From the NCBI GenBank assembly GCA_037043015.1, contig CM073324.1, forward strand, positions 22,770,097 to 22,834,096: 64,000 bases of DNA, read 5' to 3'. How positions within the stretch are numbered: position 1 is the first letter of the stretch; every line of letters starts with the position of its first letter. The notes under the pieces are model-generated. The model worked only from the letters and a program-made list of their open reading frames with translations. It was not told the DNA's origin and did not search any database. Made by a program: the position numbers and the translations under genes. Below are positions 12,252 to 22,986 of the stretch, one piece after another. This stretch comes from Bryum argenteum. Its lineage: Eukaryota > Streptophyta > Bryopsida > Bryales > Bryaceae.

Positions 12252-13035
12252 TGTGAAAGGAATCTTTTTCTTATTCCTTCAAAAATGAATACTGTCCTAA
12301 AGCTCTCTGAAATCCTGCGAAAAATTCTGTACTGCCCCTGAAACTGCCTTGAAACTGCCCAAAATCCGGGTCCTAGATCTGAAACTGCCAACTTAGATCT
12401 ACTCAAATCCTGATGGTATTTTTCTAGATCTGATACATTTTTCTACTCTCCTTGGTCTGATCTACAATACTCACTCATTTAAACACCAGATCTACTGGAC
12501 CCACCAGGTGAATCCACTAACCTGGTTCCTCAAGCACTTATACTGCAATTTCAGACAATTACACCCAATGTAATCAATTCCTTCTCTTTACTCACTGTAA
12601 ATCCGTGCATGATTATGCTCCCTACTGATATCACTATCTGGACCCCCCAGAGTCCTGAAAACTGCTCTAACAGCATCTCCCTACAGTCCTACAACATATC
12701 CTACACACAAAAACTCCCATCTGAGAGTTCTGCACTGAGAGAGAGAGAGTCTCAGCTTTGCAACCCCCTCTCCCACAACCCCATCCAAAACCCTAGCCGC
12801 CACCCCAAAACCCTAACTGCCAACAGTTTTCATCCGACCACCAGACTTCATTCAACCACCAGATTTCATCCATCTGGAAGTTTTCATCCAAGACAGGCAG
12901 TTTTCATCCAACAGAGTTACTACAGGGCAGGACGGTAACTTAACAGTTTACTGCCCCCCCCAGTAATTGCAGTTTTACTGCTCCCCTACAGTTTTACTGC
13001 CCCTCTATTCTACTACCTTAAATTCCCAGTTAACA
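12252..13035 (-). repeat. 3' LTR (784 bp)
   Basis: Begins TGTTAACTGGG and ends CCTTTCACA on the minus strand. Nearly identical to 28390-29172. It contains two telo-box motifs (AAAACCCTAG at 12787-12796 and AAAACCCTAA at 12807-12816, + strand) and a short GA tract at about 12737-12750. The PPT lies immediately upstream of it on the minus strand. Confidence 0.95.
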
Positions 13036-13049
13036 TTATCCCCCTTTTA
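13036..13049 (-). other. Polypurine tract
   Basis: On the minus strand the sequence AAAAGGGGGATAA runs directly into the 3' LTR start TGTTAACTGGG. Position and composition are those of the plus-strand primer of an LTR retrotransposon. Confidence 0.85.
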
Positions 13050-13174
13050 GTCTGCATCTGCCCTCAAATGCTCGGTTTTAAGTTTTATGGAGTTAACCAA
13101 AAAAACTAAGGTATCAAAAAATAAAAAAAACAAGTCCTACTGGTCCTACCAGTAATCTGTCATACGTCTACTAT

Positions 13175-13921
13175 CTAGCTACTAACTGGTGTCGCCCCTC
13201 CTGCTGCCGATGCTGGTCCCCCTGGTGTTGCCTCTGGTCCTGGTACTGGTGGTGCAGCAGAAGCGGTACCTGCTGGTCCATCACCTGACTGAGATCCAAT
13301 ACCAGAAGTGGTTCCCAGGCCACTGCTGGAAGCCCCTCCATCATCCGCAAACTGCCCCCCATCAGACATCTCCTGGTCCCCCTCATCCTCGTCATCCTCA
13401 GACCAGTACACGAAAGATAGGTAAGCCTCAGCAAACCTCATCAAATACCTGGAGTACCTGGCCTGGTCCTCTGAGTAGGCCTGAATCTGGTCCAGTACCT
13501 GCTTCTTGGTGGTAGACAGCATATGTCTGGTCAACCCCCTAGAAGCCTGGGTAGAACTGGCCTCAGCCAACTCCACCCTCTGCCTGAGCTGCTGGTTCTC
13601 CTTGGCCAGCCGATCAAAGTCCCTGAACCTGGCACTGGTCCTGGCCTCCAACTCCAATCTCTGGGCCCTGACTGCCTCTGCCTGGACCCCCTGATCCGCC
13701 CAAGTCTGCCTCTCCCTATCATGGTCCTCTTGGAGTACTACCAGCTGGTGCTGAGCCTGCTGCAGCTGGTCAGTCAACTGCCGAATCTGCTCCTCCTGGG
13801 CCTGTCTGGTGGTCAACAACACTTGGTAAGTCGGTCCAGACCGGTCCTCCTGCCCCTGTAACATCTGCACCCGAGATGCTTGGGCCAATGCCACCTGCAA
13901 CTGCTGGACCAACTGGTCCAC
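13175..13921 (-). CDS. Retroelement extra ORF: Gln-rich coiled-coil protein, 248 aa
   Basis: Open from 13921 to the stop at 13175. The N-terminal 140 residues are a Gln/Leu/Arg-rich coiled coil (QLTDQLQQAQHQLVVLQED and similar heptads). The C-terminus is Gly/Ser/Pro/Ala-rich with an acidic patch (DDEDEGDQEMSD). It lies between pol and the 3' LTR, where some plant gypsy elements carry an additional or envelope-like frame. No transmembrane segment is visible, so an envelope role is not supported. It may be the C-terminal part of a longer product with 13940-15243. Function unknown. Confidence 0.5.
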   Translation of the reverse strand: MDQLVQQLQVALAQASRVQMLQGQEDRSGPTYQVLLTTRQAQEEQIRQLTDQLQQAQHQLVVLQEDHDRERQTWADQGVQAEAVRAQRLELEARTSARFRDFDRLAKENQQLRQRVELAEASSTQASRGLTRHMLSTTKKQVLDQIQAYSEDQARYSRYLMRFAEAYLSFVYWSEDDEDEGDQEMSDGGQFADDGGASSSGLGTTSGIGSQSGDGPAGTASAAPPVPGPEATPGGPASAAGGATPVSS

Positions 13922-13939
13922 TTCCTTAGTGACATCCTC

Positions 13940-14389
13940 CTAGTCCCCCATCCCTGCTGGTCCTGGCTGAATCCTGGTCCCTCCTGAGCTTGTGGAAAAA
14001 TCCACAACTAGCTCATCCTGGTGGTCCATGGGATCCTGCTCATGTACTTGGTGCTGCTCCTGAGGCTGGTCCTGGTGCTGGCCCTCTGAAACTGGCTCCG
14101 CCCTGGTGGGTGTCGATACTAACACCAACTCTGGACTACTGGAGATCAGTACTGGACTGCTCACCTGGCCCCTCATCCTCCTGCCATGATGTCCTCCTGC
14201 TCCTCCTGGTGTTGTGACACACCTCTCACCTTGCTCCAAGGAATCTGGGCTGGTCTCCCGAAATCTGGGATTGTTACCCATCCTCCTCAGCCGCTTGAAC
14301 CTGCCCGGCTGCTCCCCTGGTCCTGGTGATACTACAGCCTTTCTCTTGCCCTTCCTCTGTCCGGGTGAAGATGAAGACTGGCGCTCCAC
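13940..14389 (-). CDS. Retroelement extra ORF: basic, low-complexity, 149 aa
   Basis: Ser/Pro/Gly- and Gln-rich, with basic stretches resembling nuclear localisation signals (RKGKRKAVV, RFKRLRR) and a Gln/His-rich repeat (QDQPQEQHQVHEQDP). It sits between the frames at 14411-15243 and 13175-13921 on the same strand and is probably the linker of one longer protein broken by frameshifts. No known domain is recognised. Confidence 0.4.
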   Translation of the reverse strand: MERQSSSSPGQRKGKRKAVVSPGPGEQPGRFKRLRRMGNNPRFRETSPDSLEQGERCVTTPGGAGGHHGRRMRGQVSSPVLISSSPELVLVSTPTRAEPVSEGQHQDQPQEQHQVHEQDPMDHQDELVVDFSTSSGGTRIQPGPAGMGD

Positions 14390-14410
14390 TGAAGTGGCCT
14401 GGTCCTCCTC

Positions 14411-15243
14411 CTATCTGGTCGGCTGGGTCTCAAACCCCTCTCCACTGGCCATATCTGGTAGTAGCAGTCCTGCTGGTTTGTCCGGTGTCGCATCTGGTGG
14501 TCCAGCACTGTCATCCTCCTCCTCACTGGAGCTCTCTTGGGGGGCTGGATCCACATACTCCTCATCATCCGGGAACCAGTTTCGGAGCAGGGCATCCATC
14601 AACTCTGCCCCCTTGATCTCTCTGGTCGGGCTGGTGTGAATCCGGATAAGTAGCCTCCTCAAGCTGGAAAGTATAAGGGGGGCCCAGTTGTGGTCTCCCT
14701 TCCTCACAGCCTGGTACAAGTTCTCCAGTAGCTCATTGCTGGCATACTGGGAAGTCTTCTTCATACACATGATCTCCACCAGTGCCTTGACCCGCTCCTG
14801 GTACTGTTCATCAAACCCCCTGATCTTGGTTCCATCAGTGGTGTGGTCTGCCCTGGTCAACCCAAACATGGTCATATACTTCTTCTCTAAGGCAGTACCG
14901 CCCTTCGGAACCGGTGGTGTCCTGGTCCTCTCAATCCCCAAAGCCTGCTGTATGGTCCATGCTGTAATCTCCACTGGAATACCCCTTACTGTGGCCCGAA
15001 TTGGCATGGAATACTCAATCTTCTCCCCCTTGGTGTACTGGAACCCCTCCACGAGGTGCTACTGCGGCTCATGTGCGTGGTGCGGGCGGTGTGTTCATAA
15101 AAAGACCCCGGACCTACCGCTCCGCCTGGGCCACTATCCTGGAGGTCTCGCCATCCCTGCCAATGCTTCAAGGGAAGAAAAGTGAGCTGAATAGCTCTGT
15201 CTACCTTCCTCTCAACCCTGGTCCTTCTAGGAACTCTGGCCAT
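14411..15243 (-). CDS. Retroelement extra ORF, plant transposon-protein-like region (two frames)
   Basis: Two overlapping frames, 15243-14986 and 15052-14411, read as one protein if a frameshift near 15050-15100 is allowed. The first has LPLKHWQGWRDLQDSG and GPGSFYEH. The second has YSMPIRATVRGIPVEITAW then TIQQALGIE. This resembles the pattern of the plant 'putative transposon protein' region carried downstream of pol by Athila-like elements (short motif, VRG, then an LGI-type turn), but the similarity is from memory and weak. The C-terminus is acidic and Pro-rich (SSSEEEDDSAGPP). Function unknown. Confidence 0.45.
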
Positions 15244-15733
15244 GGAGTTGGTGAACTTCCTCCTGGTGGTGTTCCCTGTCCCGGTCCTCGCTCACGATCT
15301 CTTGGCCGCAGTCCTCGCTCTCGCTGGTCTTGGTCTTTGGTCCACCCTCGCTTCCCCGTCTTTGTCTTTGGTCCCTCTTTGTGTCGGGCCGTGGAGGTTC
15401 CTGCCCCTCCATTTGCTCTAGGTCCATCTCCTCCTGGTGTGGCGCTACCCCTGGTCCCTGCAGGTATGCTCTAAGATCCCCCTTGACTGATGGTCTCCTG
15501 CCCTGAATAGACTTCTGCTGGTTACCTGGCCCTGCACCCTGGTTGTTGTTCTCACCTGCTCCCTCTCTTAGCTCATTTGTGTTCATTTTTAATTTTTTCT
15601 GTTGTATTTTTCTTCTCCTTACCTGCACTTCTTCCTCTAAAAGACTTTCTTCTCCCCAATCTCTGAATGTTAAGGCTGAGCTCTCCCCTCTATCCCTGGT
15701 GTCAAGTCTCTCTTCCTGGTTCAGCTCCGCCAA
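15227..15733 (-). CDS. Retroelement extra ORF: charged protein, 168 aa
   Basis: Rich in Glu, Gln, Arg and Asp, with a mixed-charge helix (LEEEVQVRRRKIQQKKLKM). It overlaps the start of the next frame by 17 bp on the same strand. No recognised domain. It probably forms the start of the post-pol protein region. Confidence 0.35.
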   Translation of the reverse strand: MAELNQEERLDTRDRGESSALTFRDWGEESLLEEEVQVRRRKIQQKKLKMNTNELREGAGENNNQGAGPGNQQKSIQGRRPSVKGDLRAYLQGPGVAPHQEEMDLEQMEGQEPPRPDTKRDQRQRRGSEGGPKTKTSESEDCGQEIVSEDRDREHHQEEVHQLHGQSS

Positions 15734-16163
15734 CTGGTCTGCATCCCTCCACCTCCTATCACTATCCTCCCTTCGCTTCCGAGGTTCGATCCCACAACTC
15801 CCGGTGAAAAGCTCTCGAATTACCCTGGTTTCGGTCCGTTACTCTGCAGTGGTGGTGGTGGGTGTCGGACTTCTTCTTTGTTGTTCTTGATTCAATCCCG
15901 AATCGCTTTGCCTCGTCCCAGCTATCGCTGCCGCAGTGGGCCTCGTCTGTCGCCTCTGCAAGCTCCTCTCTACTCTGTCCCTCAATCTTTGTTGCGGCCA
16001 GCTATGGCGAATCGCCTAAAACCCGCGCCTTGAAACCCTAGCTGGTCGTCTCCCCCCCACGTTGTGGTTCTCTCTGTCTCCTTCTGCCTTGCTTTACGTA
16101 TGCGACTTCCATAGCTTCTTTGCTGTCCACCTTTCATTGTTGTTGCTCATGTCGTCTGCTCTC

Positions 16164-16955
16164 TCACTGTCGGTGTCGACTCGCTCCCCGGTTGGTGTCG
16201 TGTTGCTCAATCGCCCCGCTCCCTTCACTGCTCTTGATCTGCGGCCGCTGCTCCGATGCCGTGTGCTTGGCGCCTAGTACTCCTCTTCCTGCCCCTAACG
16301 ATTGCTGCCCTCCGCCTGCTGCTAACGGTCTCGCTCCACCGCCGGTTGACTGCCTTGCTCCTTCGTCGGCTGACCGCCTTGCTCCTTCGCCGACTGCTGC
16401 TCCTCCGGCGTCTATCAACTGCTGTCGTCTACGGCCTGCCCCTCCCCGCGTATCCTCTCTCTCCTCCGACTGCTGTCGGTGTTGGCTATGGTCCGCGACT
16501 CCGCCCTCAGCTAACCCCACTGCCCTAAAAACCCTCGTTTCTCTCTGCTGCTTGGTGTCATTTCTTCTTTGCCCGCCTGCTGAGCGCCCCCCATTCTTTG
16601 CCTCTTCTTCTTGGCGCGCCCCGGTTCTTTGCCTCCTGCTGTTGAGCGCCTCTCGGTGCTGCTGTGTTCTTCTTTGGGCGCCCTGGCGCTTGCCTTCTAA
16701 CATTGAGCGCCCCTGCCGCCCGGTTGGTCTTTGTCGGTACACTCTGCGCGCCAAAAACTCTCTATCACTCTTACTCCCGAACCCTGGCTGCTGTGACCTT
16801 CCACTGCTGCTCTCGAAAAGACCCAGGGTTTCGGTCCCATAGGGTAAGTCCCCCTCCTCTGGTCGTCTTCTTCTCTTCCTGCCGGATGAATTGCTGTGGC
16901 CGGGTATCATCCCTGCCAGTACTTCATCCACCTGCGGTTGCTCCGGCTGCCCCAT
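16164..16955 (-). CDS. Retroelement open frame, Arg/Gly/Gln-rich, 263 aa
   Basis: Highly biased composition (Arg, Gly, Gln, Ala) with imperfect repeats of the type ARRSADEGARQSTGGGARP. It lies just left of the foldback insertion. The opposite strand is also open over the same stretch (16120-16842), which suggests composition rather than selection keeps both open. Weak support for a real protein. Confidence 0.25.
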   Translation of the reverse strand: MGQPEQPQVDEVLAGMIPGHSNSSGRKRRRRPEEGDLPYGTETLGLFESSSGRSQQPGFGSKSDREFLARRVYRQRPTGRQGRSMLEGKRQGAQRRTQQHREALNSRRQRTGARQEEEAKNGGRSAGGQRRNDTKQQRETRVFRAVGLAEGGVADHSQHRQQSEEREDTRGGAGRRRQQLIDAGGAAVGEGARRSADEGARQSTGGGARPLAAGGGQQSLGAGRGVLGAKHTASEQRPQIKSSEGSGAIEQHDTNRGASRHRQ

Positions 16956-17542
16956 CTCCCAAGTCCGTTCTAGCGAGCCGTGGGTGCTGGCCCTTGGTGT
17001 TCGTTCCTCTGCCCCTGATCAGGGTTGTCAAATCGGTCGACATTCGGGGTAAACCTAGTCCGCGGACGTAGTCCGGACTATGTCGACCGGGACCATAGTC
17101 CGGACCATGGTCCGGGGTAAATGGGAGTTACCCGGTCCCCCAGTAACTTCGGGGCGTTGGATCATCCACTGCCACATCTCGGTAGTCAAAATTTGATCCC
17201 GGTCTCGAACGACCGGCCTCGGTCGCTCCGTCGGATCGGACGGCGGCCGACCGCATGAGATCATGACCGTCGGATCAATTCCAGCGCTTGCGGCCCGTTG
17301 GATCGGGCCGCCGTCGCATGCCCGACGGCCCGTCGGATCCGGCGCGCGGCCGACGGACGGGGTCGGCCGTCGCCGTCGCCGTGGCGGTCGGGGGTCGGGC
17401 TGGCCTTCGCCATGGCGGTCCGGGAGTCGGGCTGGCCGTCGCCGTGGCGGTCCGGGGGTCGGACCGGCGGTCGGCAAGGCCGTCGGATCGGTCGGCGGTC
17501 GATCTGACTGCCTGCAGTGGCTCTTCAAACTTGAAATGCCCC

Positions 17543-17813
17543 TAACTTAGTCAAAACTTATCCGAATCGAACATTTAAGATGTTTTTTGACATCTACAGA
17601 ACATGTACATGCCAAAAAACATCTTAAACGTCCAATTTGGATACGTTTTGACGAAGTTATAGACCTTTGAAGGTTTGACGGCCTTTGAAGGCCTATAACT
17701 TTGTCAAAACTAATCCAAATTGTGCATTTAAGATGTTTTTTGGCATCTACATGTTTTGCAGATGTCAAAAAACATCTTAAATAAGCAATTCGGATAATGT
17801 TTGACGAAGTTAT
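17543..17813. repeat. Two tandem palindromes of about 120 bp inside the foldback arm
   Basis: 17543-17660 and 17693-17813 each fold on themselves: AAGATGTTTTTTG pairs with CAAAAAACATCTT, extending outwards through GTCAAAAC/GTTTTGAC to TAACTT/AAGTTA. A CCTTTGAAGG-type spacer separates them. Mirror copies lie at 19371-19489 and 19524-19642 in the other arm. Confidence 0.8.
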
Positions 17814-18782
17814 GGGCATTTGAAGTTTGAAGAGCCAATGCAGGCAATCAGATCGACCTCCGACCGATGTGCCGACCGATTCAACGGCCGGCGACCGATT
17901 CGACGGCCACACCCGGTCGGCCCACCCAACCTTCTTCTTTCAATACCCCTTCTCTTCCTAACTTCCCTTCCTCCCTCCCCCTCCCAAATGCTTGACTTTC
18001 GTGACAAATGAAAGGATCGTTGAAATCGTTGAAAGTTGGAAGTTAATGCAATCTAATAATTGTAATAAATTGTCAAATTGTCCAATAGGCACAAACATTT
18101 ACTGGAACGTGGTTTACGTAGTCTATAATCTATAAAAAACCCAAAATACTATGTGGTCTACGTATGAGAGATGGAGGTGATTTAGTAATTACGACTTGTG
18201 TGAATAAGGTACAAAAGGGCATTAGTCACATTAGTCACAACCTACAAAAAATTAAATAGAATTGTGTCAGGTCCTTCTTGACATAGATGAGGAAGAAGAG
18301 GAGAAAATCCAGCCAAGATAGCAAATTAGATTTGTTTAATTCCTACTCTATCCCTACCTTGTGTTTTAATTTCTATCTACCAACGCTAGTATTTTAAATC
18401 TTGTCCTAAACAACCTCAACTTCTAATTTTGATTTATTGCCTTTCAATTTTAATTAACATGTAACCCTCCTATATAATGTAAATTTGTATGCTATTTTAC
18501 TTAAAACTTTAATTTCAAAAGTTTGTCTTCTTGCCTTAATTATCTTCTTAAATTCCCAATTTATTTAATTTTTTGAATTTGCAAGTATCTTCCTATTAAA
18601 TATTAATGTTTTTTCTTTCCTTTGTAATTTACATCTACCGCCCCCTTCCCTCAAATTTCATTCCTTTGTTTCACTCTAACAACTTAATTTTGCACCACTC
18701 TCCAAAAACTAAAATTAAAAACTCAAAAATGAAACTATTAAGTTCAATAGTTTATATGTATACCCATAAGTATACCCCTTAA

Positions 18783-19044
18783 CCCCTAAAGGAGAGTTTG
18801 ACCCGAATCGGGTCAATTTGCTTGAAAAAGATATGATGTTTTTTACAAAAACTGAAAATTTGACTCAATATATCTCAAGATCCGTACAGTGAAATCTAAT
18901 AAAAATTGATGGGTGGACTAATTCAACCGTTATGAACAAGATCCTACGGTTGGATTTCCCAAAATCAAATTAATAAAAAAAAAATTGTTTGCGGATTTGA
19001 GATATGGCCGTCTTGGAGGTCACTCTAGAGCTTCTCCTTTAGGG
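18783..19044. mobile_element. TTAA-type MITE in the foldback loop, 262 bp
   Basis: The left end CCCCTAAAGGAGAG is preceded by TTAA (18779-18782). The right end CTTCTCCTTTAGGG is its inverse but is followed by ATAT instead of TTAA, so that flank has mutated. It contains CAAGATCCTACGGTTGG, a motif shared with sister elements. Confidence 0.65.
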
Positions 19045-20083
19045 ATATGGTCCTTCTTGCAAGAGAATCTTTCGGACATTCTTTTGACTATTAATACAAG
19101 TATCAGAAATTTCCCAATTAGGCCTATATATGTTAGATTGTACGTCCTAAAGCAGTAAGTCTCAACGATCCTTTCATTTGTCACAAAAGTCAAGCATTTG
19201 GGAGGGGGAGGGAGGAAGGGAAGTTAGGAAGAGAAGGGGTGTTGAAAGAAGAAGGTTGGGTGGGCCGACCGGGTATGGCCGTCGAATCGGTCGCCGGCCG
19301 TTGAATCGGTCGGCACATCGGTCGGAGGTCGATCTGATTGCCTGCATTGGCTCTTCAAACTTCAAATGCCCATAACTTCGTCAAACATTATCCGAATTGC
19401 TTATTTAAGATGTTTTTTGACATCTGCAAAACATGTAGATGCCAAAAAACATCTTAAATGCACAATTTGGATTAGTTTTGACAAAGTTATAGGCCTTCAA
19501 AGGCCGTCAAACCTTCAAAGGTCTATAACTTCGTCAAAACGTATCCAAATTGGACGTTTAAGATGTTTTTTGGCATGTACATGTTCTGTAGATGTCAAAA
19601 AACATCTTAAATGTTCGATTCGGATAAGTTTTGACTAAGTTAGGGGCATTTCAAGTTTGAAGAGCCACTGCAGGCAGTCAGATCGACCGCCGACCGATCC
19701 GACGGCCTTGCCGACCGCCGGTCCGACCCCCGACAGCCACGGCGACCGCCAGCCCGACCCCGGACCGCCACGGCGACGGCCACCGATCCTTGACCGCCAC
19801 GGCGGCGGCGGCCGACCTCGCCCGGTCGTCACCCGATCGGCCGGCCGACCTCGACGGCCGTCGTCGCGCCGGCGGCCGACCTCGCCGCCTCGCCCGCTCC
19901 GCTCCGGCTCGGCGGCGGCCGACCTCGCCGGTCCGCACACCGGCCGGGTTTTAGGAACGCCGGTCCGACACGGGCGGCCGGGTCAAGCGTCGGACGGGGT
20001 GCGGTCGGCCGAACAGCGGTCGGACGGGTGCGGGTCGCCATCGGTCGACGGTAATTTACCCCAAGTAAATTATAAAAATCCCG

Positions 20084-20944
20084 TTATGTCACCGACAGTC
20101 CTAAGTGGGACGACCGGACCATGGTCGGCCGGCCGCCCCCGTCCGGCTCGTCACGACAACCTCGCGCTGATTGACCCACCCGAACTCTTCTCCAGCTTTC
20201 TTCTACTTCGTTTGTGGTTCCGTTAACCCTACACCACCAATAACTGAAAACAGGTTTTAGTGTTAGTAGCCGTTTTTCATCCATGATGGATGAAATCTGT
20301 TGAACGGATGAATTTTCTTCATCCTCTTCCTTTATTGGCCGCCCCCTTAGCTGTAACATAGCCTCTGCCACGTGTTGCTCTTGGACTGGGATGACCTCCA
20401 TTACTCCACATAGTACTGGTGGCTGCTTCCTTTCTTTCTCTTCTGCTCCTTTTTTGATTGCTTCCTCTTTTTCATTATTTTTTTCTTTTTGATTATTTCC
20501 TCTTTTTTCTTTATTTTTTCCACTAATTTCGCCCTCATCCCCTTTGTCTACTTCCTGGTCCCCTTTCAACCTGTTCTGCTGCTGTGGGATTTCTTCCTGC
20601 CCCTCTTCATTTGTTCTGTCCTGGTCCTGTCTGGTCCTGTCTTGATGGTCTTGACGTCTGTCCTGTTCCTTGGTGCATCTGATGTCCTGTGTTCCTGGTG
20701 CATGTCTCTGTCTGGTGCTGGTACTGTCCCGATCACTCAAACTGGTCCCTTCGTGGCCCGCTTGGTCACCCAAACTGGTCCCTTCTTGGCCCGCTTGTAC
20801 ACTATCCCCCTTTTGCTGTTCGACTAGTCCCTTGGTCGAATCACCTGGTGTTACGGTAACAAGCTGGTCCTGGTCATAGAACCGGTAAGGCTTCAACTTG
20901 TTGATGTTGACAATCACCGGGTCCGCTCGAATTCTCGTGATCAA
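20084..20944 (-). pseudogene. C-terminal tail of pol (post-integrase), broken link
   Basis: Starts with the end of the integrase C-terminal region (PVIVNINKLKPYRFYD), a motif typical of plant gypsy integrases. About 200 residues of Glu/Gln/Lys-rich low-complexity sequence with repeats follow (GTSLGDQAGHEGTSLSD). A frameshift near 20940 separates it from the integrase frame at 20874-21551. It ends close to the foldback insertion. Confidence 0.6.
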
Positions 20945-22363
20945 ACCAAAAGAAGCAGATTGTTAGGCGACTGTCTTGACCCCCGTAAGGCCCAAACCAC
21001 CTGCTCTTAAATTTGCCCACATGCTCCTTGTGCCCCTTGGGGTACCAGAGTACATAGTCCCCAATCTGAAAATCCTTCATCTTGTAATGCTGTTGGCTCC
21101 AGAGTGACCTGTTCCACTGTCGAGTCCCTGCCTGCTCCTGTGCATCCTGTCTGGTGGTATCCATCTGCTCCAAGTCTGCTATCTTGGCCTGTAGTACCCT
21201 GGCTGGTGTATAATCAGTCTCCATACTGGTCCTCCTGGTCGGAACTAAGTATTCCGTGGGCATCAATAGATGGAACCCATACACCAGTTGAAATGGTGTA
21301 TATCCGGTGGTCACCTTGAAAGCAGTCCTGTAGGAAAACAACACTGTAGGCAGGTGTTCATCCCAATCTGTCTTCTTTTCATTGACTAGTTTGCTGAGCA
21401 GTTGGCCAATCACCTTGTTGGTCGACTCTGCCTGACCATTACCCTGGGGGTAGTAGGTCGTAGAAGTCCGGTGCTGGAGCAGAAAATGCTCCACCAGGTG
21501 CTCAATGGCCTCATTGATGAAATGAGAGCCTTGGTCACCGACCGGTGTCAATGGACACTGTACCTAGTGAGATCTGCTCATATACATGAACTTAGCGATT
21601 CATAATTGCCGAATTCGTCTTTAACGCCTGGCCTCCACCCACTTGGTAGCATAATCAGAGCCCACCAAGTATGTACATTTACGACCGGCGACCATAGGCT
21701 TGACTGGTCCTATAAATCCACTTCCCATTTCAGCGAATGGCTCTGTGGCATACTCGGTCACCGTGGTGGCTACCCGATGATCGCCATGCCTCCAACCCTT
21801 TGACACCGATCACGGGCCTTACAATCTTCGGAGACATCTCGTATGCTGCTGCGCCACTGATACCGGCATCTAGTATTTTTCTCGGTGGTTATCTCCTGTG
21901 AAAAATGACCACCACCCCGCTCCATAATGCATCTCTTTCATCATCAAGTTTCGGCCTCGACCGGGTCGAGTACCCTCCGAGGACCGAGATCTCGCCCCTC
22001 TTGTGCGTCTACCCCGGATCCGGGTGTATGGCGGTGCCTTGAGGATCGATTTCATTTGCTCCTCCTGGTCGATCCTCTGCCGTACAACACCGGTTTAAGG
22101 TAAGAATCGACATCCTCTAACCATTCCGGCTTCACATAAAACAAATCGGGATCATTGGTGCGGTCCTCAACACTGGATTGCGGGTTCTCCATTGGGCGAT
22201 CTGACCCAGCGCATGATTCTACTCCATGGTTCTTCCCTCGCTTATACACCACAAATAACTCAAACTCAAAAAAAGAAGAACCACCTCCTCGCAATCGCCC
22301 GCCGGAGCACTGCGGTTTGTTGACCGGGAATACACGATGCCATGTGGTCAACATAAAAAACAA
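20874..22363 (-). pseudogene. RNase H end and integrase of the gypsy element, broken
   Basis: RNase H C-terminus (VNKPQ, ELFVVYKRGKNHGV) at about 22363-22220, then a degraded zinc-binding region, then the integrase core: DYATKWVEAR (21621-21806), DQGSHFINEAIEHL and the TTYYPQGNGQAEST motif bearing the catalytic Glu (21551-21400), and the C-terminal QIGDYVLWYPKGHKEHVGKF. The 3' half of integrase (20874-21551) is one clean frame. The part at 21560-22360 is fragmented over all three frames, and the first catalytic-Asp block reads GSGFIGP where GLDFIGP is usual. No intact enzyme is encoded as the sequence stands. Confidence 0.8.
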
Positions 22364-22986
22364 ACTTATTGCCCAAATGAGATAATGTCTATACTTGTTC
22401 GAGCATAAACCATAGCTAAGGCCTCTCTCTCGGTGTCAGAATTTTTCTCAATGAGAATTCAAAAGTCTGTTTGCATATAAGAAATCGGCCGTCACACTTC
22501 CTTGTTGGGTTAAAGGCGAGCATCACCCCGATCGCGATGTTCGAAGCATCGGTATGCACATGAAACTCGGTGTCCCATCTCAGGCAATAAGAATCGGTGC
22601 GTTAAGTGTCGCTCTCCTTAATCTTCAACCAGGCTCGCTTCGCACCGGTGGGACCAGATAAAGTCCTCGTCTTTCCTCATCGATCAGGTGATGGGCTCCA
22701 TGATCTGGGCATAGGCCTTGATGTAACACTGTTAAATCGGGGCAAAACCGTTAAAAACCGAATATCAACCGGTTTAAAGGGGTCTAGGCATTTTTTCAAT
22801 GGCCTCAATTTTCTTGGGGTCCGAAACTTACCCTCCTGGGGACACAATATGGCCCAGGATGATACCAGAAAAACACCAAAAGCACATTTTTTCCGGGTTC
22901 GAGGCTTATGCCATACTCCCGACATTTCTGGAAACACATCCTCAACTTGACCGGATGATGATTATGTCATCAGAAACACTTTGAAA

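Larger units (their letters stand above)
17340..19815. mobile_element. Long-armed foldback element inserted in the gypsy element
   Basis: Arms 17340-18024 and 19163-19815 are near-identical inverted copies of about 0.65-0.68 kb, separated by a 1.1-kb AT-rich loop. The outer part of each arm is very GC-rich (CCGACGGC-type); the inner part holds two copies of a palindrome of about 120 bp. The outermost bounds are uncertain (somewhere between about 17020 and 20090), and I could not define terminal sequences or a target duplication. Long arms of this sort are typical of Mutator-type TIR elements. No transposase is visible. Confidence 0.7.

Noticed and set aside
13189-16842. Long plus-strand open frames opposite the gypsy extra ORFs (e.g. 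13523-13861, 14688-15185, 16120-16842)
   Set aside because: They mirror biased codon composition on the minus strand, show Leu/Ser/Pro-rich random-like sequence, and run against the element's direction of transcription.
17263-17550. Three overlapping Arg/Gly-rich ORFs in the foldback arm
   Set aside because: GC-rich repeat composition opens all frames, with a mirrored set in the other arm.
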